Positions 7,299-15,992 of a stretch of 36,879 nucleotides of DNA are shown in pieces. Source of the stretch: Planctomycetales bacterium (lineage in GTDB: Bacteria; Planctomycetota; Planctomycetia; Isosphaerales; Isosphaeraceae); contig DAIDHB010000275.1 in assembly GCA_027452145.1 (NCBI GenBank), positions 1-36,879 of the forward strand. The letters run 5' to 3'. The translations under genes and the position numbers were made by a program. The notes below the pieces were generated by a model. It did no database searches, had not been told where the DNA came from, and saw nothing but the letters and a program-made list of their open reading frames with translations. Within the stretch, counting starts at the first letter, position 1; the number at the start of each line of letters is the position of its first letter.

Positions 7299-8576
7299 AT
7301 GGGACGCTTCTGGCGCGGGCTGAAGCTCGGCTTGAAGAGCCTGATGCTGCACAAGCTCCGCTCGGGCCTCACGGCGCTCGGGCTGATCTTCGGCGTGGCG
7401 GCCGTGATCACGATGCTCGCCGTGGGCGAGGGTGCCAGCCGGGATGCGCAGGCGCGGATCGAGCAGCTCGGCGCGACCAACATCATCCTGCGCTCGGTCA
7501 AGCCCACCGAGGAGGCGCAGGCGGCCGCCGGCCGCCCGGCGATGATCCTCAACTACGGCCTGACCTACGCCGACTACGAGCGCATCCTCGAGACCGTGCC
7601 GACGATCAAGCGGGTACTGCCGATTCGCGAGATCCGCAAGCAGGTCCGTAGCCGCGAGCGCGCCTTCGACGCCCACATCGTGGGCACGACCGCCGACTTC
7701 GCCGAGTTCAGTCACGTCCAGATGGAGCGGGGGCGTTTCCTGGAGAAGTCCGACAACGACCTCTATCGCAATTACTGCGTGCTCGCCCACTCGGCGGCCG
7801 AGGGCCTTTTTCCCTACCAGGACCCGATCGGCCAGCGGATCTCGGTGGGGAGCACGCCCTACTCGGTCATCGGCGTCGCCGCCGAGCAGGTCCGGAACAC
7901 CAAGGAATCCGACGGCCTGATCAACCAGGACTTCAACCGCGACATCTACATCCCGCTGAATACCTGCCGCGTCCGGTTCGGCGAGCGAATCATCGACTTT
8001 CGCTCGGGTGGCATGATCGCCGAGGAGACCCAGCTCACCCAGATCACCGTCCAGGTCAACACCATCGACGACGTCGCCCCCTCGGTCGCCGCCATCCAGG
8101 GCGCCTACGAGCCGTTCCATCCCAAGAAGGACGTTCAGATCACCGTCCCGTACGACCTGCTGGAGCAGGCCCGGCGCGCCGCCCGGCAGTTCACCATCAT
8201 CCTGGGGACGATCGCCTCGGTCTCGCTCCTGGTCGGCGGCATCGGCATCATGAACATCATGCTGGCCACGGTCACCGAGCGCACCCGCGAGATCGGCATC
8301 CGCCGCGCCCTGGGCGCCAAGCAACGCGATATCATCAACCAGTTCCTCATCGAGTGCGTCGTGCTCTCCGGCGTCGGGGGGCTGATCGGGGTGGTCCTGG
8401 GCCTCGGGCTGCCGCGGGTGGTCGTGTATCTCTACCCCGATTACAAGACGATCGTCACGCTGCAATCGATCGTGCTGGCCTTCGGCGTGTCGGTGGGCGT
8501 GGGCGTGCTCTTCGGCCTCTACCCGGCCCGCCGGGCGGCGCTCATGGACCCGATCGAGGCGCTCCGGCACGAGTGA
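7299..8576 (+). CDS. MacB/FtsX-type ABC transporter permease
   Basis: The protein has 425 residues from the ATG at 7299. A 42-residue in-frame extension to 7173 is rejected because the family starts at the basic segment before the first helix (GRFWRGLKLGLKSLMLHKLR). It has the MacB layout: one N-terminal helix (GLTALGLIFGVAAVITMLAVGEG), a large periplasmic MacB-PCD domain (about residues 45-295), then three helices with the FtsX cytoplasmic motif ERTREIGIRRALGAK, ending in YPARRAALMDPIEALRHE. Such permeases work with a LolD/MacB-type ATPase to drive lipoprotein release or export. No ATPase gene adjoins it, so it may be an orphan or use one elsewhere. The other permease at 18930-20054 is a distant relative. 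Confidence 0.88.
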   Translation: MGRFWRGLKLGLKSLMLHKLRSGLTALGLIFGVAAVITMLAVGEGASRDAQARIEQLGATNIILRSVKPTEEAQAAAGRPAMILNYGLTYADYERILETVPTIKRVLPIREIRKQVRSRERAFDAHIVGTTADFAEFSHVQMERGRFLEKSDNDLYRNYCVLAHSAAEGLFPYQDPIGQRISVGSTPYSVIGVAAEQVRNTKESDGLINQDFNRDIYIPLNTCRVRFGERIIDFRSGGMIAEETQLTQITVQVNTIDDVAPSVAAIQGAYEPFHPKKDVQITVPYDLLEQARRAARQFTIILGTIASVSLLVGGIGIMNIMLATVTERTREIGIRRALGAKQRDIINQFLIECVVLSGVGGLIGVVLGLGLPRVVVYLYPDYKTIVTLQSIVLAFGVSVGVGVLFGLYPARRAALMDPIEALRHE

Positions 8577-8786
8577 GCGGGCCGGCCCCGGGCCGACGTC
8601 GATGCACCCAGACGGCCCGGACCGGAGCCGCCGGTCGCGCCGGTTCCTCCGGCGATCGCGGATTCCGCCGGGTTGATCGGGCCGCGCGCGATCGGTCAGA
8701 ATGGTCCGGGTCGAGGACTGACCGCGCCCCGCGGCCGGTCGAGGCCCGTTTCCCGCCTGTGACCGCGACAACCAGAGAGGAACTCC

Positions 8787-11465
8787 ATGATGCGCCCGGG
8801 TCCGCTCATCGTCTCGCTGCTGTTCGCCCTCGGTGGCTTCTCGTTCGATCCGGGCGCCTTCGCCCAGGCGCCGTCGAAATCGCAGGCCCCGCGTGCGGCG
8901 GAAGCCTCGAAGGGTAAGGCTGCGTCCGCCTCGCGAGCGCGGGCCGCCGCGAGGAAGAAGGCCGACGAGCCGCCGAGCAAGCCGTCCCCGCCCGCCGGGC
9001 ACATCCGGGCGCCGAAGGGATTCCGGGTCGAACTGCTGTACCCGGTGCCGAGGAAAACTCAGGGCTCGTGGGTCAACATGACCGTCGATCCGAAGGGCCG
9101 CCTGATCGTCTCGGACCAGTACGGCAAGCTCTACCGCGTGACGCTGCCACCCATCACCGGCAAGGCCGAGGGCGTGAAAGTTGAGCCGATCGACGCCCCC
9201 ATCGGCGAGGCCCACGGGCTGCTCTGGGCGTTCGACAGCCTCTACGTGGTCGACAACGAGGGCCGGAAGTATGAGCGCGGGCTCTACCGCGTCCGCGACA
9301 CCAACGGCGACGACCGGCTCGACAAGGTCGAACTGCTCCGCAAGATCAACGGCGGCGGCGAGCACGGGCCGCACGCGGTCGTCCTCGCGCCTGATGGACG
9401 CTCGCTCTACGTGGTGGGGGGAAATGCCACCACGTTGCCCGAGCTGTCCGGCTCGCTGGTCCCGCGGGTCTGGGGCGAGGACAACCTGTTGCCCCGGATG
9501 GTCGACGGCAGCGGATTCATGTCCAACGAGAAGGCTCCCGGCGGATTCATCTGCCGCGTCAGCCCCGATGGCTCGACGTGGGACCTGGTGTCGATGGGCT
9601 ACCGCAACCCGTTCGACATCGCGTTCAACCGCGACGGCGAGCTGTTCACGTATGACTCCGACATGGAGTGGGACGTGAACACACCGTGGTATCGCCCGAC
9701 CCGCGTGCTGCACGCCACCAGCGGCTCGGAGTTCGGCTATCGCAACGGCGCGGGGAAGTGGCCGGCCTACACGATCGACAGCCTGCCGCCGGTCGTGGAC
9801 GTCGGCCCCGGCTCGCCGACCGGCATCACGTTCGGCTACGCCGCCCGCTTTCCGGCGAAGTACCGCGAGGCGCTCTATCTCTCGGACTGGAGCTACGGCA
9901 AGCTTTATGCCCTTCATCTGAAGCCGCGCGGGGCGAGCTACACGGGCGAGCTGGAGGAGTTCCTCGCCGGCACGCCGCTGGCGCTGACGGACGTCGTGAT
10001 CAACCCGGTCGACGGCGCCATGTACTTCGCTGTCGGCGGCCGGAACACCCAGTCGGGCCTCTACCGGGTCGTCTACGACGGGCCGACGGAGAAACCGGAA
10101 AGCATCCCGACCGAGGCCGCCGAGACGTTCGAGGCCCGCGGCCTGCGTCACGCCCTCGAGGCGTTCCACGGGCGGGTCGAGCCCAAGGCGATCACGGCCG
10201 CGTGGCCCTATCTGGGCCATTCGGACCGCTTCGTCCGCTGGGCTGCGCGAGTGGCCATCGAGCACCAGGACCCGGCTCTCTGGCGCGAGCGGGCGCTGGC
10301 TGAATCCTCCAGCCCGCGGGCGACCTTGCAGGCGCTTCTCGCCGTGGCGCAGGTCTCGGCGAAGGACCCGGCGCATCGCGACTCGCACGATCCCGCGCCG
10401 GACCCGGCGCTCCGCGACCGGATCCTCGCCGCGCTCGATCGGCTGGACTGGAATCACCTCGACCAGTCGGGGCGGCTCGACCTGCTGCGCGTCTACCAGG
10501 TTGTCTTCAACCGCTTCGGCCGCCCGGACGCCGCGATCGTCAATCGGATCATCGGCCGGCTCGACCCGCACTACCCCGCCAAGAGCCGCGAGCTGAACAC
10601 CGAGCTGGCCCAGGTGCTCGTCTACCTCCAGGCCCCCGACGCGGCGGCCAAGACCGTCGCACTCCTCCAGAAGGCGCCGACGCAGGAAGAGCAGATCGAG
10701 TACGCCCGCGACCTGCGGGTACTCGACACCGGCTGGACGCCCGAGCTGCGCACGGCGTATTTCTCGTGGTTCCCGAAGGCGGGCCGCTACAACGGCGGCA
10801 ACAGCTTCCGCGGCTTCATGGCCAACATCCGCCGCGACGCGACGGCCCGGTTGAGTGAGGGCGAGCGCGAACGGCTGAAGCCGATCCTCGAGGCGCCCGC
10901 GGAGACGAGCAAGACGGCCGCACTCCCCGAGCGGAAGTTCGTCAAGAAGTGGATGCTCGATGAGCTGGCCCCCCTGGTCGAATCCGGCCTGAAGGGACGC
11001 GACTACGACCATGGCCGCGAGATGTTCGCCGCCGCCAAGTGCTTCTCGTGCCACCGATTCAACAACGAGGGCGGCGGGCTCGGCCCGGACCTCTCGGGCG
11101 TCGCCGGCCGGTTCAGCGTCCGCGACCTGCTCGAGTCGATCGTCGTGCCCAACAAGACGATCAGCGACCAGTACGCGGCGGTCATCATTGCTACGACCAG
11201 CGGCCGGGTCGTCACCGGCCGGATCGTCAACCTCAGCGGCGAGAACATCACGGTCTGCCCCGACATGCTCAACCCGGGCAAGCAGGACAGCGTCAGGCGC
11301 GGCGAGGTCGAGGAGATGAAGCCCTCGCCGGTCTCGATGATGCCCGAGGGCCTGCTCGACACCCTCGACCGCGACGAGGTGCTCGACCTGGTCGCATACC
11401 TGCTCTCGCGCGGCGACCGCGAGAGTCCGATGTTCCGCCGCGAGGGGACTTCGGCGTCGCGCTGA
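8787..11465 (+). CDS. Secreted beta-propeller/HEAT/cytochrome c protein (planctomycete 'membrane-bound dehydrogenase' type)
   Basis: An 892-residue protein; AGAGGA lies 6 nt before the tandem ATG ATG start. A signal peptide (LIVSLLFALGGFSFDPGAFAQA) precedes a basic, Ala-rich linker. Residues about 70-440 look like an NHL/PQQ-dehydrogenase-like propeller (MTVDPKGRLIVSDQYGKLYR, HGPHAVVLAPDGRSLYVVGG, GYRNPFDIAFNRDGELF). Residues about 455-700 are helical, HEAT-like. The C-terminal domain binds one haem c through CFSCH (C752 to H756), with GGGLGPDLSGV after it and a likely axial Met in the SMMPEGLLD segment. Proteins of this layout are numerous in planctomycetes and are thought to oxidise sugars or polysaccharide fragments in the periplasm; the substrate is unknown. 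The next gene begins 37 nt downstream, so co-transcription is possible. Confidence 0.85.
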   Translation: MMRPGPLIVSLLFALGGFSFDPGAFAQAPSKSQAPRAAEASKGKAASASRARAAARKKADEPPSKPSPPAGHIRAPKGFRVELLYPVPRKTQGSWVNMTVDPKGRLIVSDQYGKLYRVTLPPITGKAEGVKVEPIDAPIGEAHGLLWAFDSLYVVDNEGRKYERGLYRVRDTNGDDRLDKVELLRKINGGGEHGPHAVVLAPDGRSLYVVGGNATTLPELSGSLVPRVWGEDNLLPRMVDGSGFMSNEKAPGGFICRVSPDGSTWDLVSMGYRNPFDIAFNRDGELFTYDSDMEWDVNTPWYRPTRVLHATSGSEFGYRNGAGKWPAYTIDSLPPVVDVGPGSPTGITFGYAARFPAKYREALYLSDWSYGKLYALHLKPRGASYTGELEEFLAGTPLALTDVVINPVDGAMYFAVGGRNTQSGLYRVVYDGPTEKPESIPTEAAETFEARGLRHALEAFHGRVEPKAITAAWPYLGHSDRFVRWAARVAIEHQDPALWRERALAESSSPRATLQALLAVAQVSAKDPAHRDSHDPAPDPALRDRILAALDRLDWNHLDQSGRLDLLRVYQVVFNRFGRPDAAIVNRIIGRLDPHYPAKSRELNTELAQVLVYLQAPDAAAKTVALLQKAPTQEEQIEYARDLRVLDTGWTPELRTAYFSWFPKAGRYNGGNSFRGFMANIRRDATARLSEGERERLKPILEAPAETSKTAALPERKFVKKWMLDELAPLVESGLKGRDYDHGREMFAAAKCFSCHRFNNEGGGLGPDLSGVAGRFSVRDLLESIVVPNKTISDQYAAVIIATTSGRVVTGRIVNLSGENITVCPDMLNPGKQDSVRRGEVEEMKPSPVSMMPEGLLDTLDRDEVLDLVAYLLSRGDRESPMFRREGTSASR

Positions 11466-11502
11466 GGGAGATGGATACCCGCGCTCGATCCTGGAGTCCA
11501 AA

Positions 11503-13773
11503 ATGTCCTCGACATTGATCGTGTTCGCGGCGTTCGTCGTCCAGGCACTGCCGCCCGAGGAGCCCTTGGTGGGCCCTCGGGCGGGCACACTGGTCGTCGA
11601 CGGCGGCGGCGAGAACCCGGCATCGCGGCGGGCGTTCGTCGCGCTGGCCGGCGGGCCGGATGCCGAGATCGTCCTGATCCCGACCGCGGACGAGGGCGAG
11701 CTGTCTCACGAGGACCTGGAGCGCGCGAAACTCACGTTCTCGCGGCGGTTCTCGAATGCCTCGCATGTGACCGTCTTGCACACCCGCAACCGCGCCGAGG
11801 CCGATACCGAGGCGTTCGTCGAGCCCCTCAAAAAGGCGCGCGGCGTCTGGTTCGGCGGGGGGCGTCAGTGGCGGCTGGTGGACGCCTACATGGGGACGCG
11901 CACCCAGCGCGAGATCGAGGGCGTGCTCGCCCGCGGCGGCGTGGTCGGCGGGTCCTCCGCGGGGGCGACCATCCAGGGCTCGTACCTCGTCCGGGGCGCC
12001 CGGGAGGGCAACCACATCATGATGGCGAAGGGCTACGAGCAGGGCTTCGGCTACCTGCGCGGTGTTGCCGTCGACCAGCACCTGATCGTCCGCGGCCGGC
12101 AGGATGACCTGGTCGACGTCATCAAGGCGAAGCCCGGGCTGCTGGGGATCGGCCTGGATGAGGCGGCGGCGATCGTCGTCAAGGGCGACCGCCTGCTCGT
12201 CGTCGGCCAGAGCCTCGTCGGGATATATGACGGCAAGGATCACGACGGATTCCCATACTACTTCCTGATCCCCGGCGCGCAGTTCGACCTGCGAACTCGC
12301 CGCCGCGTGACGGGCGACTTCGGCGTGCGGCTCGAATTGCCCCGGGCGCGACTGCACGCGAGTGAGCCCGGCGTCGGCCGCACGACGAAGGATACGGTCG
12401 ACGGCTTCATCCGGGCCCATGCCGACGAGTCGTGGGCCATGGCCCGGAAGATCTGGGACTGGGCCGAGGTCGGCTACCAGGAGAAGCGGTCCTCGGCGCT
12501 GCTGGCCGACGCGCTCGAGGCCGGCGGCTTCCGGGTCGAGCGGGGCGTCGCCGGCATGCCGACCGCGTTCATCGCCACGATCGGCTCGGGCAAACCGGTG
12601 ATCGGCATTTTGGGTGAATACGACGCACTGCCCGGCCTCTCGCAGCAGGCGGATCCGGTCCGCCGCGCGAGGGAGGGTATCACGGCCGGCCACGGCTGCG
12701 GGCATCACCTCTTCGGCACGGCCTCGACCGCCGCGTGCCTGGCGCTGGCCGAGCAGGTGAAGAGCGGCGCCCTCAAGGGAACGCTCCGCTTCTACGGCTG
12801 CCCGGCCGAGGAGGGCGGCAGCGGCAAGGCGTTCATGGTCCGCGCCGGGCTGTTCGACGACTGCGACGCCGTGCTCCACTGGCACCCCTCGAGCGCAAAC
12901 GTCACCGGCGATGTCTCGAGCCAGGCGCGGATCGCGGCGAAGTTCCGGTTCCACGGCACCTCGGCGCACGCCGCGGCGTCGCCCGAGGCGGGCCGCTCGG
13001 CGCTCGATGCCGTCGAGCTGACGAACCACGCGGCGGAATTGCTCCGCGAGCACACACCTGATTACTCGAGGATCCACCACGTCATCACCGCGGGCGGCGA
13101 GGCGCCCAACGTCGTTCCCGACTTCGCCGAGGTGTCGTACTACGTCCGCCACCCGAAGGCCGAGGTCGTGCAGAAGCTCTACGCCCGGCTGGTCAAATGC
13201 GCCGAGGCCGGGGCCCTCGCGACCGAGACCCGCCTCGAGACGCAGTATCTCGGCGGCATCGTCGAGATCGTGCCGAACGCCGCGATCGGCCGCCTCACGC
13301 GGGCAAACCTCGAGCGGCTCAACGAGCTGGAATATGACGCCGCCGAGACCGCGTTTGCCGAGGCGATCCGCAAGACGCTCTCCGCCGGCACGAAGCCGCT
13401 GCCGCCGCTGGAGAGCCTGGCCCGCGTGGCCGATCGCACCGGCGAGGTCGGCACCGGCTCGACGGATGTCGGCGATGTGTCGTGGGTCGTGCCCACGGCC
13501 GGGTTCACGACGGCCTGCTGGGTGCCCGGAACGTCGGCCCACTCGTGGCAGGCGGTCGCCGCGGGCGGGACGACGATCGGCCGCAAGGGGATGATCCTGG
13601 CGGCCCGCACCCTCGCCGCCACCGCGGTCGACCTGTTCCAGTCTCCCGGCGTCCTCGACGCGGCCCGCATCGAGCACCGCCGCCGCCTCGCCGGGCGGAC
13701 GTATCGCTCGCTGCTCGCCCCCGGCCAGAAGCCGCCGCTCGACTACCGCAACGCGCCGGGGCGGCCGAGGTGA
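11503..13773 (+). CDS. Fusion: cyanophycinase-like S51 hydrolase + AbgB-like M20 amidohydrolase
   Basis: A continuous 756-residue frame with two complete enzymes. The start (STLIVFAAFVV) looks like a signal peptide. Residues about 28-290 are a peptidase S51/cyanophycinase-like domain: FGGGRQWRLVDAYMGT, then VVGGSSAGATIQGSYLVRG with the nucleophile at S152. Residues about 294-756 match the M20D family, closest to p-aminobenzoyl-glutamate hydrolase subunit B (AMARKIWDWAEVGYQEKRSS, GEYDALPGLSQ, GHGCGHHLFG, CPAEEGGSGKAF, LHWHPS). Metal-site candidates are C399, H401, E436/E437, H461 and H680. The join falls exactly where a free-standing AbgB would start (TTKDTVDGFIRAHADE). S51 enzymes cut Asp-Arg-type or isopeptide bonds and M20D enzymes remove acyl or amino-acid groups, so sequential degradation of one substrate is an inference. 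No frameshift is seen at the junction. Confidence 0.85.
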   Translation: MSSTLIVFAAFVVQALPPEEPLVGPRAGTLVVDGGGENPASRRAFVALAGGPDAEIVLIPTADEGELSHEDLERAKLTFSRRFSNASHVTVLHTRNRAEADTEAFVEPLKKARGVWFGGGRQWRLVDAYMGTRTQREIEGVLARGGVVGGSSAGATIQGSYLVRGAREGNHIMMAKGYEQGFGYLRGVAVDQHLIVRGRQDDLVDVIKAKPGLLGIGLDEAAAIVVKGDRLLVVGQSLVGIYDGKDHDGFPYYFLIPGAQFDLRTRRRVTGDFGVRLELPRARLHASEPGVGRTTKDTVDGFIRAHADESWAMARKIWDWAEVGYQEKRSSALLADALEAGGFRVERGVAGMPTAFIATIGSGKPVIGILGEYDALPGLSQQADPVRRAREGITAGHGCGHHLFGTASTAACLALAEQVKSGALKGTLRFYGCPAEEGGSGKAFMVRAGLFDDCDAVLHWHPSSANVTGDVSSQARIAAKFRFHGTSAHAAASPEAGRSALDAVELTNHAAELLREHTPDYSRIHHVITAGGEAPNVVPDFAEVSYYVRHPKAEVVQKLYARLVKCAEAGALATETRLETQYLGGIVEIVPNAAIGRLTRANLERLNELEYDAAETAFAEAIRKTLSAGTKPLPPLESLARVADRTGEVGTGSTDVGDVSWVVPTAGFTTACWVPGTSAHSWQAVAAGGTTIGRKGMILAARTLAATAVDLFQSPGVLDAARIEHRRRLAGRTYRSLLAPGQKPPLDYRNAPGRPR

Positions 13774-13827
13774 GCGGACGGGGAGTGGTCTGTCAGGGAA
13801 TGAAGACGCCCCGGACGCCCAGGCCAT

Positions 13828-13874
13828 GACCCGGCCGCGTCGAGCAAGAGTTCAGGCCGCCTTGTGGCCGGGTC
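13828..13874. terminator. Inverted repeat between convergent genes (possible terminator)
   Basis: Perfect 9-bp arms GACCCGGCC (13828-13836) and GGCCGGGTC (13866-13874) with a 29-nt loop lie between the end of the fusion gene (13773) and the end of vapC (13887). There is no U-run and the loop is long, so terminator function is uncertain. Confidence 0.35.
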
Positions 13875-13886
13875 GCGATCTTCCCA

Positions 13887-14303
13887 TCAAGGCACCGACT
13901 CCAGCGTCGTTCCGTCGGCGAGGCGGTAGATGTGGAAATCCCCGTCGAGTGAGAAGATCCTCCTTGTCGCGAGACTTTCGGCCAGCACGACGAGCGAGGC
14001 GTCGGCCAGATCCATGGGGCGGTCCTTGTACTTCGTCATCAGCTCCGCCATGCGGTCCGCCTGCTCGACCGTGACGTCGAGAAGGATCAGCCGCCCATCG
14101 GAACGCCACCGCCACAACTCGGCCTGGCCAGCGTACCCCGCCGCCCGATACAGCAAGTACATCGCCTCGGTGAAACACGGCCAGGATGTGACAAGCGGCC
14201 CTGGCGCAAGCCCCCGTGCCGCGGTCACGCATCGGCCATGGTTCGGATCGTTGCGGTTGATGAGGGCCACGAGAGGGCCGGTGTCGGTCAACGTCACGGA
14301 CAT
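13887..14303 (-). CDS. vapC: PIN-domain toxin VapC
   Basis: A 138-residue PIN-domain protein, the normal length for VapC ribonucleases, which cut RNA (often tRNA or rRNA) with Mg2+. The acidic active-site residues are visible: D7 in LTDTGPLVAL, E46 in FTEAMYLL, D98/D101 in MDLADASLVVLAE, and D120/D122 in FSLDGDF. The start at 14303 overlaps the antitoxin gene by 10 nt, which fits translational coupling. VapC proteins are held inactive by their VapB partner. All key acidic residues are present, so the toxin is probably functional. Confidence 0.88.
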   Translation of the reverse strand: MSVTLTDTGPLVALINRNDPNHGRCVTAARGLAPGPLVTSWPCFTEAMYLLYRAAGYAGQAELWRWRSDGRLILLDVTVEQADRMAELMTKYKDRPMDLADASLVVLAESLATRRIFSLDGDFHIYRLADGTTLESVP

Positions 14304-14572
14304 CCTCGCGAGGACTTCTCGGCAAGTCCCTGGGCGAATCGCTCGCCGCAGCGCTCGGACATCGGCTCGGTGGATCCCTCAACCAGACCGATGTACCCGG
14401 CCAGGAAATCGGCCAGGTTGGGCTCGGATGTCCCGTCCGAGGCGGCCGCGATTGCGGGGGCGAATCGCATGCGTAGTTCGTCCACGACCAGCCGTTCCGG
14501 GGTCGTCCCGCGCCGTCTCGCTTCCTCCGCGAGCGGACCCTCGAGATCGGGGGGAAGAGTGATGGTCGTCAT
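14294..14572 (-). CDS. vapB: VapB-type antitoxin
   Basis: A 92-residue protein with a strong AGGAGG Shine-Dalgarno (complement of 14578-14583) 5 nt before the ATG. The N-terminus (TTITLPPDLEGPLAEEARRRGTT) is a ribbon-helix-helix DNA-binding motif, followed by ERLVVDELRMRF and a less ordered C-terminal tail that would wrap the PIN toxin. It lies directly upstream of vapC and overlaps it. VapB normally represses its own operon as a VapBC complex. The 160-bp gap to the next gene at 14733 holds no gene I can support. Confidence 0.82.
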   Translation of the reverse strand: MTTITLPPDLEGPLAEEARRRGTTPERLVVDELRMRFAPAIAAASDGTSEPNLADFLAGYIGLVEGSTEPMSERCGERFAQGLAEKSSRGCP

Positions 14573-14732
14573 CCGTTCCTCCTGATGAGATTGTCTCTCG
14601 AGCCGTGACGATCATCCATCCTACCCGACGGGAGCGCGAGCGGTCAGGCCCCTGGCCCGACAGCCGACCTGCGTTCGCGCCCCCATGCGACGATCGCGAG
14701 ACGCGGGCGCGATCGACTCCCGCGATGCCGGT

Positions 14733-15854
14733 TCAATACGTCCGCCCCAGGTAACCGACGATCGCGCGCTTCAGCTCGAGCGGCTCGATCGCGCCGGTCT
14801 TGCGGTAGACGATCTTGCCCCCCGGCGCGACGACGATTGTGTAGGGCACCGGACCGGGCCATTCCTGGTCCAGTGCCTCGGCGAATTTGTCGCGGTCGGT
14901 CGAGCCCAGGATGTAGTTCGTCGCCGAGACGTGATGCTCCTTCAATACTCGCAGCGCCTCGTCGCGTTTGGCGACGTCGTCCAGGCTGATCGTCACGAGC
15001 TGGAATGGCCGGCCGCGGTACATCCGGTTGATCGTGACCAGCTCGGGCAGCTCGGCGACGCACGGTCCGCACCACGTGGCCCACAGGTTCACCACCAGCA
15101 GCTTCTTCGTGTCGTTCTTCGCCAGCTTCGCGACGGCGTCGTTGTCGATCGGCTCGAGGGCGACGGGCTCGGCGTCCCACTTCGCCAGCGACCTGATGGC
15201 GTCGGCCTGCTTGGCGGCCCACTTGGTCGAGCAGCCGAAGACACGGGTGGTCGCGACCGGCACCGGCGTGCCCGCCAGCAGGGCGTCGACGGCGTTCCGC
15301 GCGTCGGGCGACTTCACGGCCTTCACCTCGCCGTCGTCGAACCGCCCCTGATAGCGCAGCTTGCGGTCGGCGTCGAAGATGAAGACGTGCGGCGTCGCCA
15401 GAACGCCAAACGCCCGCGCGGCCGCCTGGGTCTCGCCGCCGTACAGATACGGATACGCGAATCCGTGATCCTTCGCCCGGATCTTCATATCGTCGAACGA
15501 GTCGCCGAGGTCGGTGTAGCCCAGCTCGTCGAGCCGGACCGCCTTCGGATCATTCGGCGAGATGGCCACGACGGCCACGCCCTTTTCGCGATAGTCGCCG
15601 TGCATCCGCGCGAGCCGTCCTTCGTAGGCCTGGGCCGTCGGGCAGTGGTTGCAGGTGAAGACCACCACCAGGACCTTCGAAGAGGCGAAGTCGGCGAGGC
15701 TGTAGGTCTTGCCGTCGACGCCCGGCAGCCGGAAGTCGGGCGCGGGCGCGCCGATCGCCAGCGGCTTCGGGTCCGACGGTCCGGCCGCCGCGACGGCGGA
15801 CGTCCAGGCGGCGAGCACGGCGAGGGTCGCGAGCGGGCGGAGGCATCGATTCAT
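14733..15854 (-). CDS. Secreted protein with tandem thioredoxin-like domains
   Basis: A 373-residue protein with GAGGAGA 7 nt before the ATG and a signal peptide (LRPLATLAVLAAWTSAVAAA). Domain 1 (about 32-200) is AhpC/TSA-like: IGAPAPDFRLPGVDGKTYSL, FTCNHCPTAQAYEGR with C68 and C71, and a cis-proline region ATPHVFIFDADRKLRYQG. Domain 2 (about 235-373) is TlpA/ResA-like: LLVVNLWATWCGPCVAELPE with C262 and C265, then PYTIVVAPGGKIVYRKTG. Both CxxC sites are intact, so it could be a two-site thiol oxidoreductase acting outside the cytoplasm, possibly in cytochrome c maturation or disulfide reduction; the haem c protein at 8787 is a conceivable client. That link is inference. It is divergent from the gene at 15993. 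Confidence 0.85.
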   Translation of the reverse strand: MNRCLRPLATLAVLAAWTSAVAAAGPSDPKPLAIGAPAPDFRLPGVDGKTYSLADFASSKVLVVVFTCNHCPTAQAYEGRLARMHGDYREKGVAVVAISPNDPKAVRLDELGYTDLGDSFDDMKIRAKDHGFAYPYLYGGETQAAARAFGVLATPHVFIFDADRKLRYQGRFDDGEVKAVKSPDARNAVDALLAGTPVPVATTRVFGCSTKWAAKQADAIRSLAKWDAEPVALEPIDNDAVAKLAKNDTKKLLVVNLWATWCGPCVAELPELVTINRMYRGRPFQLVTISLDDVAKRDEALRVLKEHHVSATNYILGSTDRDKFAEALDQEWPGPVPYTIVVAPGGKIVYRKTGAIEPLELKRAIVGYLGRTY

Positions 15855-15992
15855 GGCGGGTTCTCCTCATCGGTGGCGGACCGGGTCGTGACCTGGTAGT
15901 CTGAGTCTGCCAGTCGCGGGGCGGCCTGCCAAGACCCTCGCCGTCCGCCCGGATACCTCTCATCGCGCGGAATCGGGATCGGGAGATCAGTC

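Noticed and set aside
7272..11588. A 1438-codon open frame on the minus strand opposite the permease and cytochrome c genes
   Set aside because: It is a GC-rich antisense shadow: composition is dominated by Arg, Asp, Glu, Gly and Val with no family motif, while the plus-strand genes have clear domains.
11293..13827. An 844-codon minus-strand frame opposite the S51-M20 fusion
   Set aside because: Antisense shadow; the plus-strand protein has intact catalytic motifs throughout.
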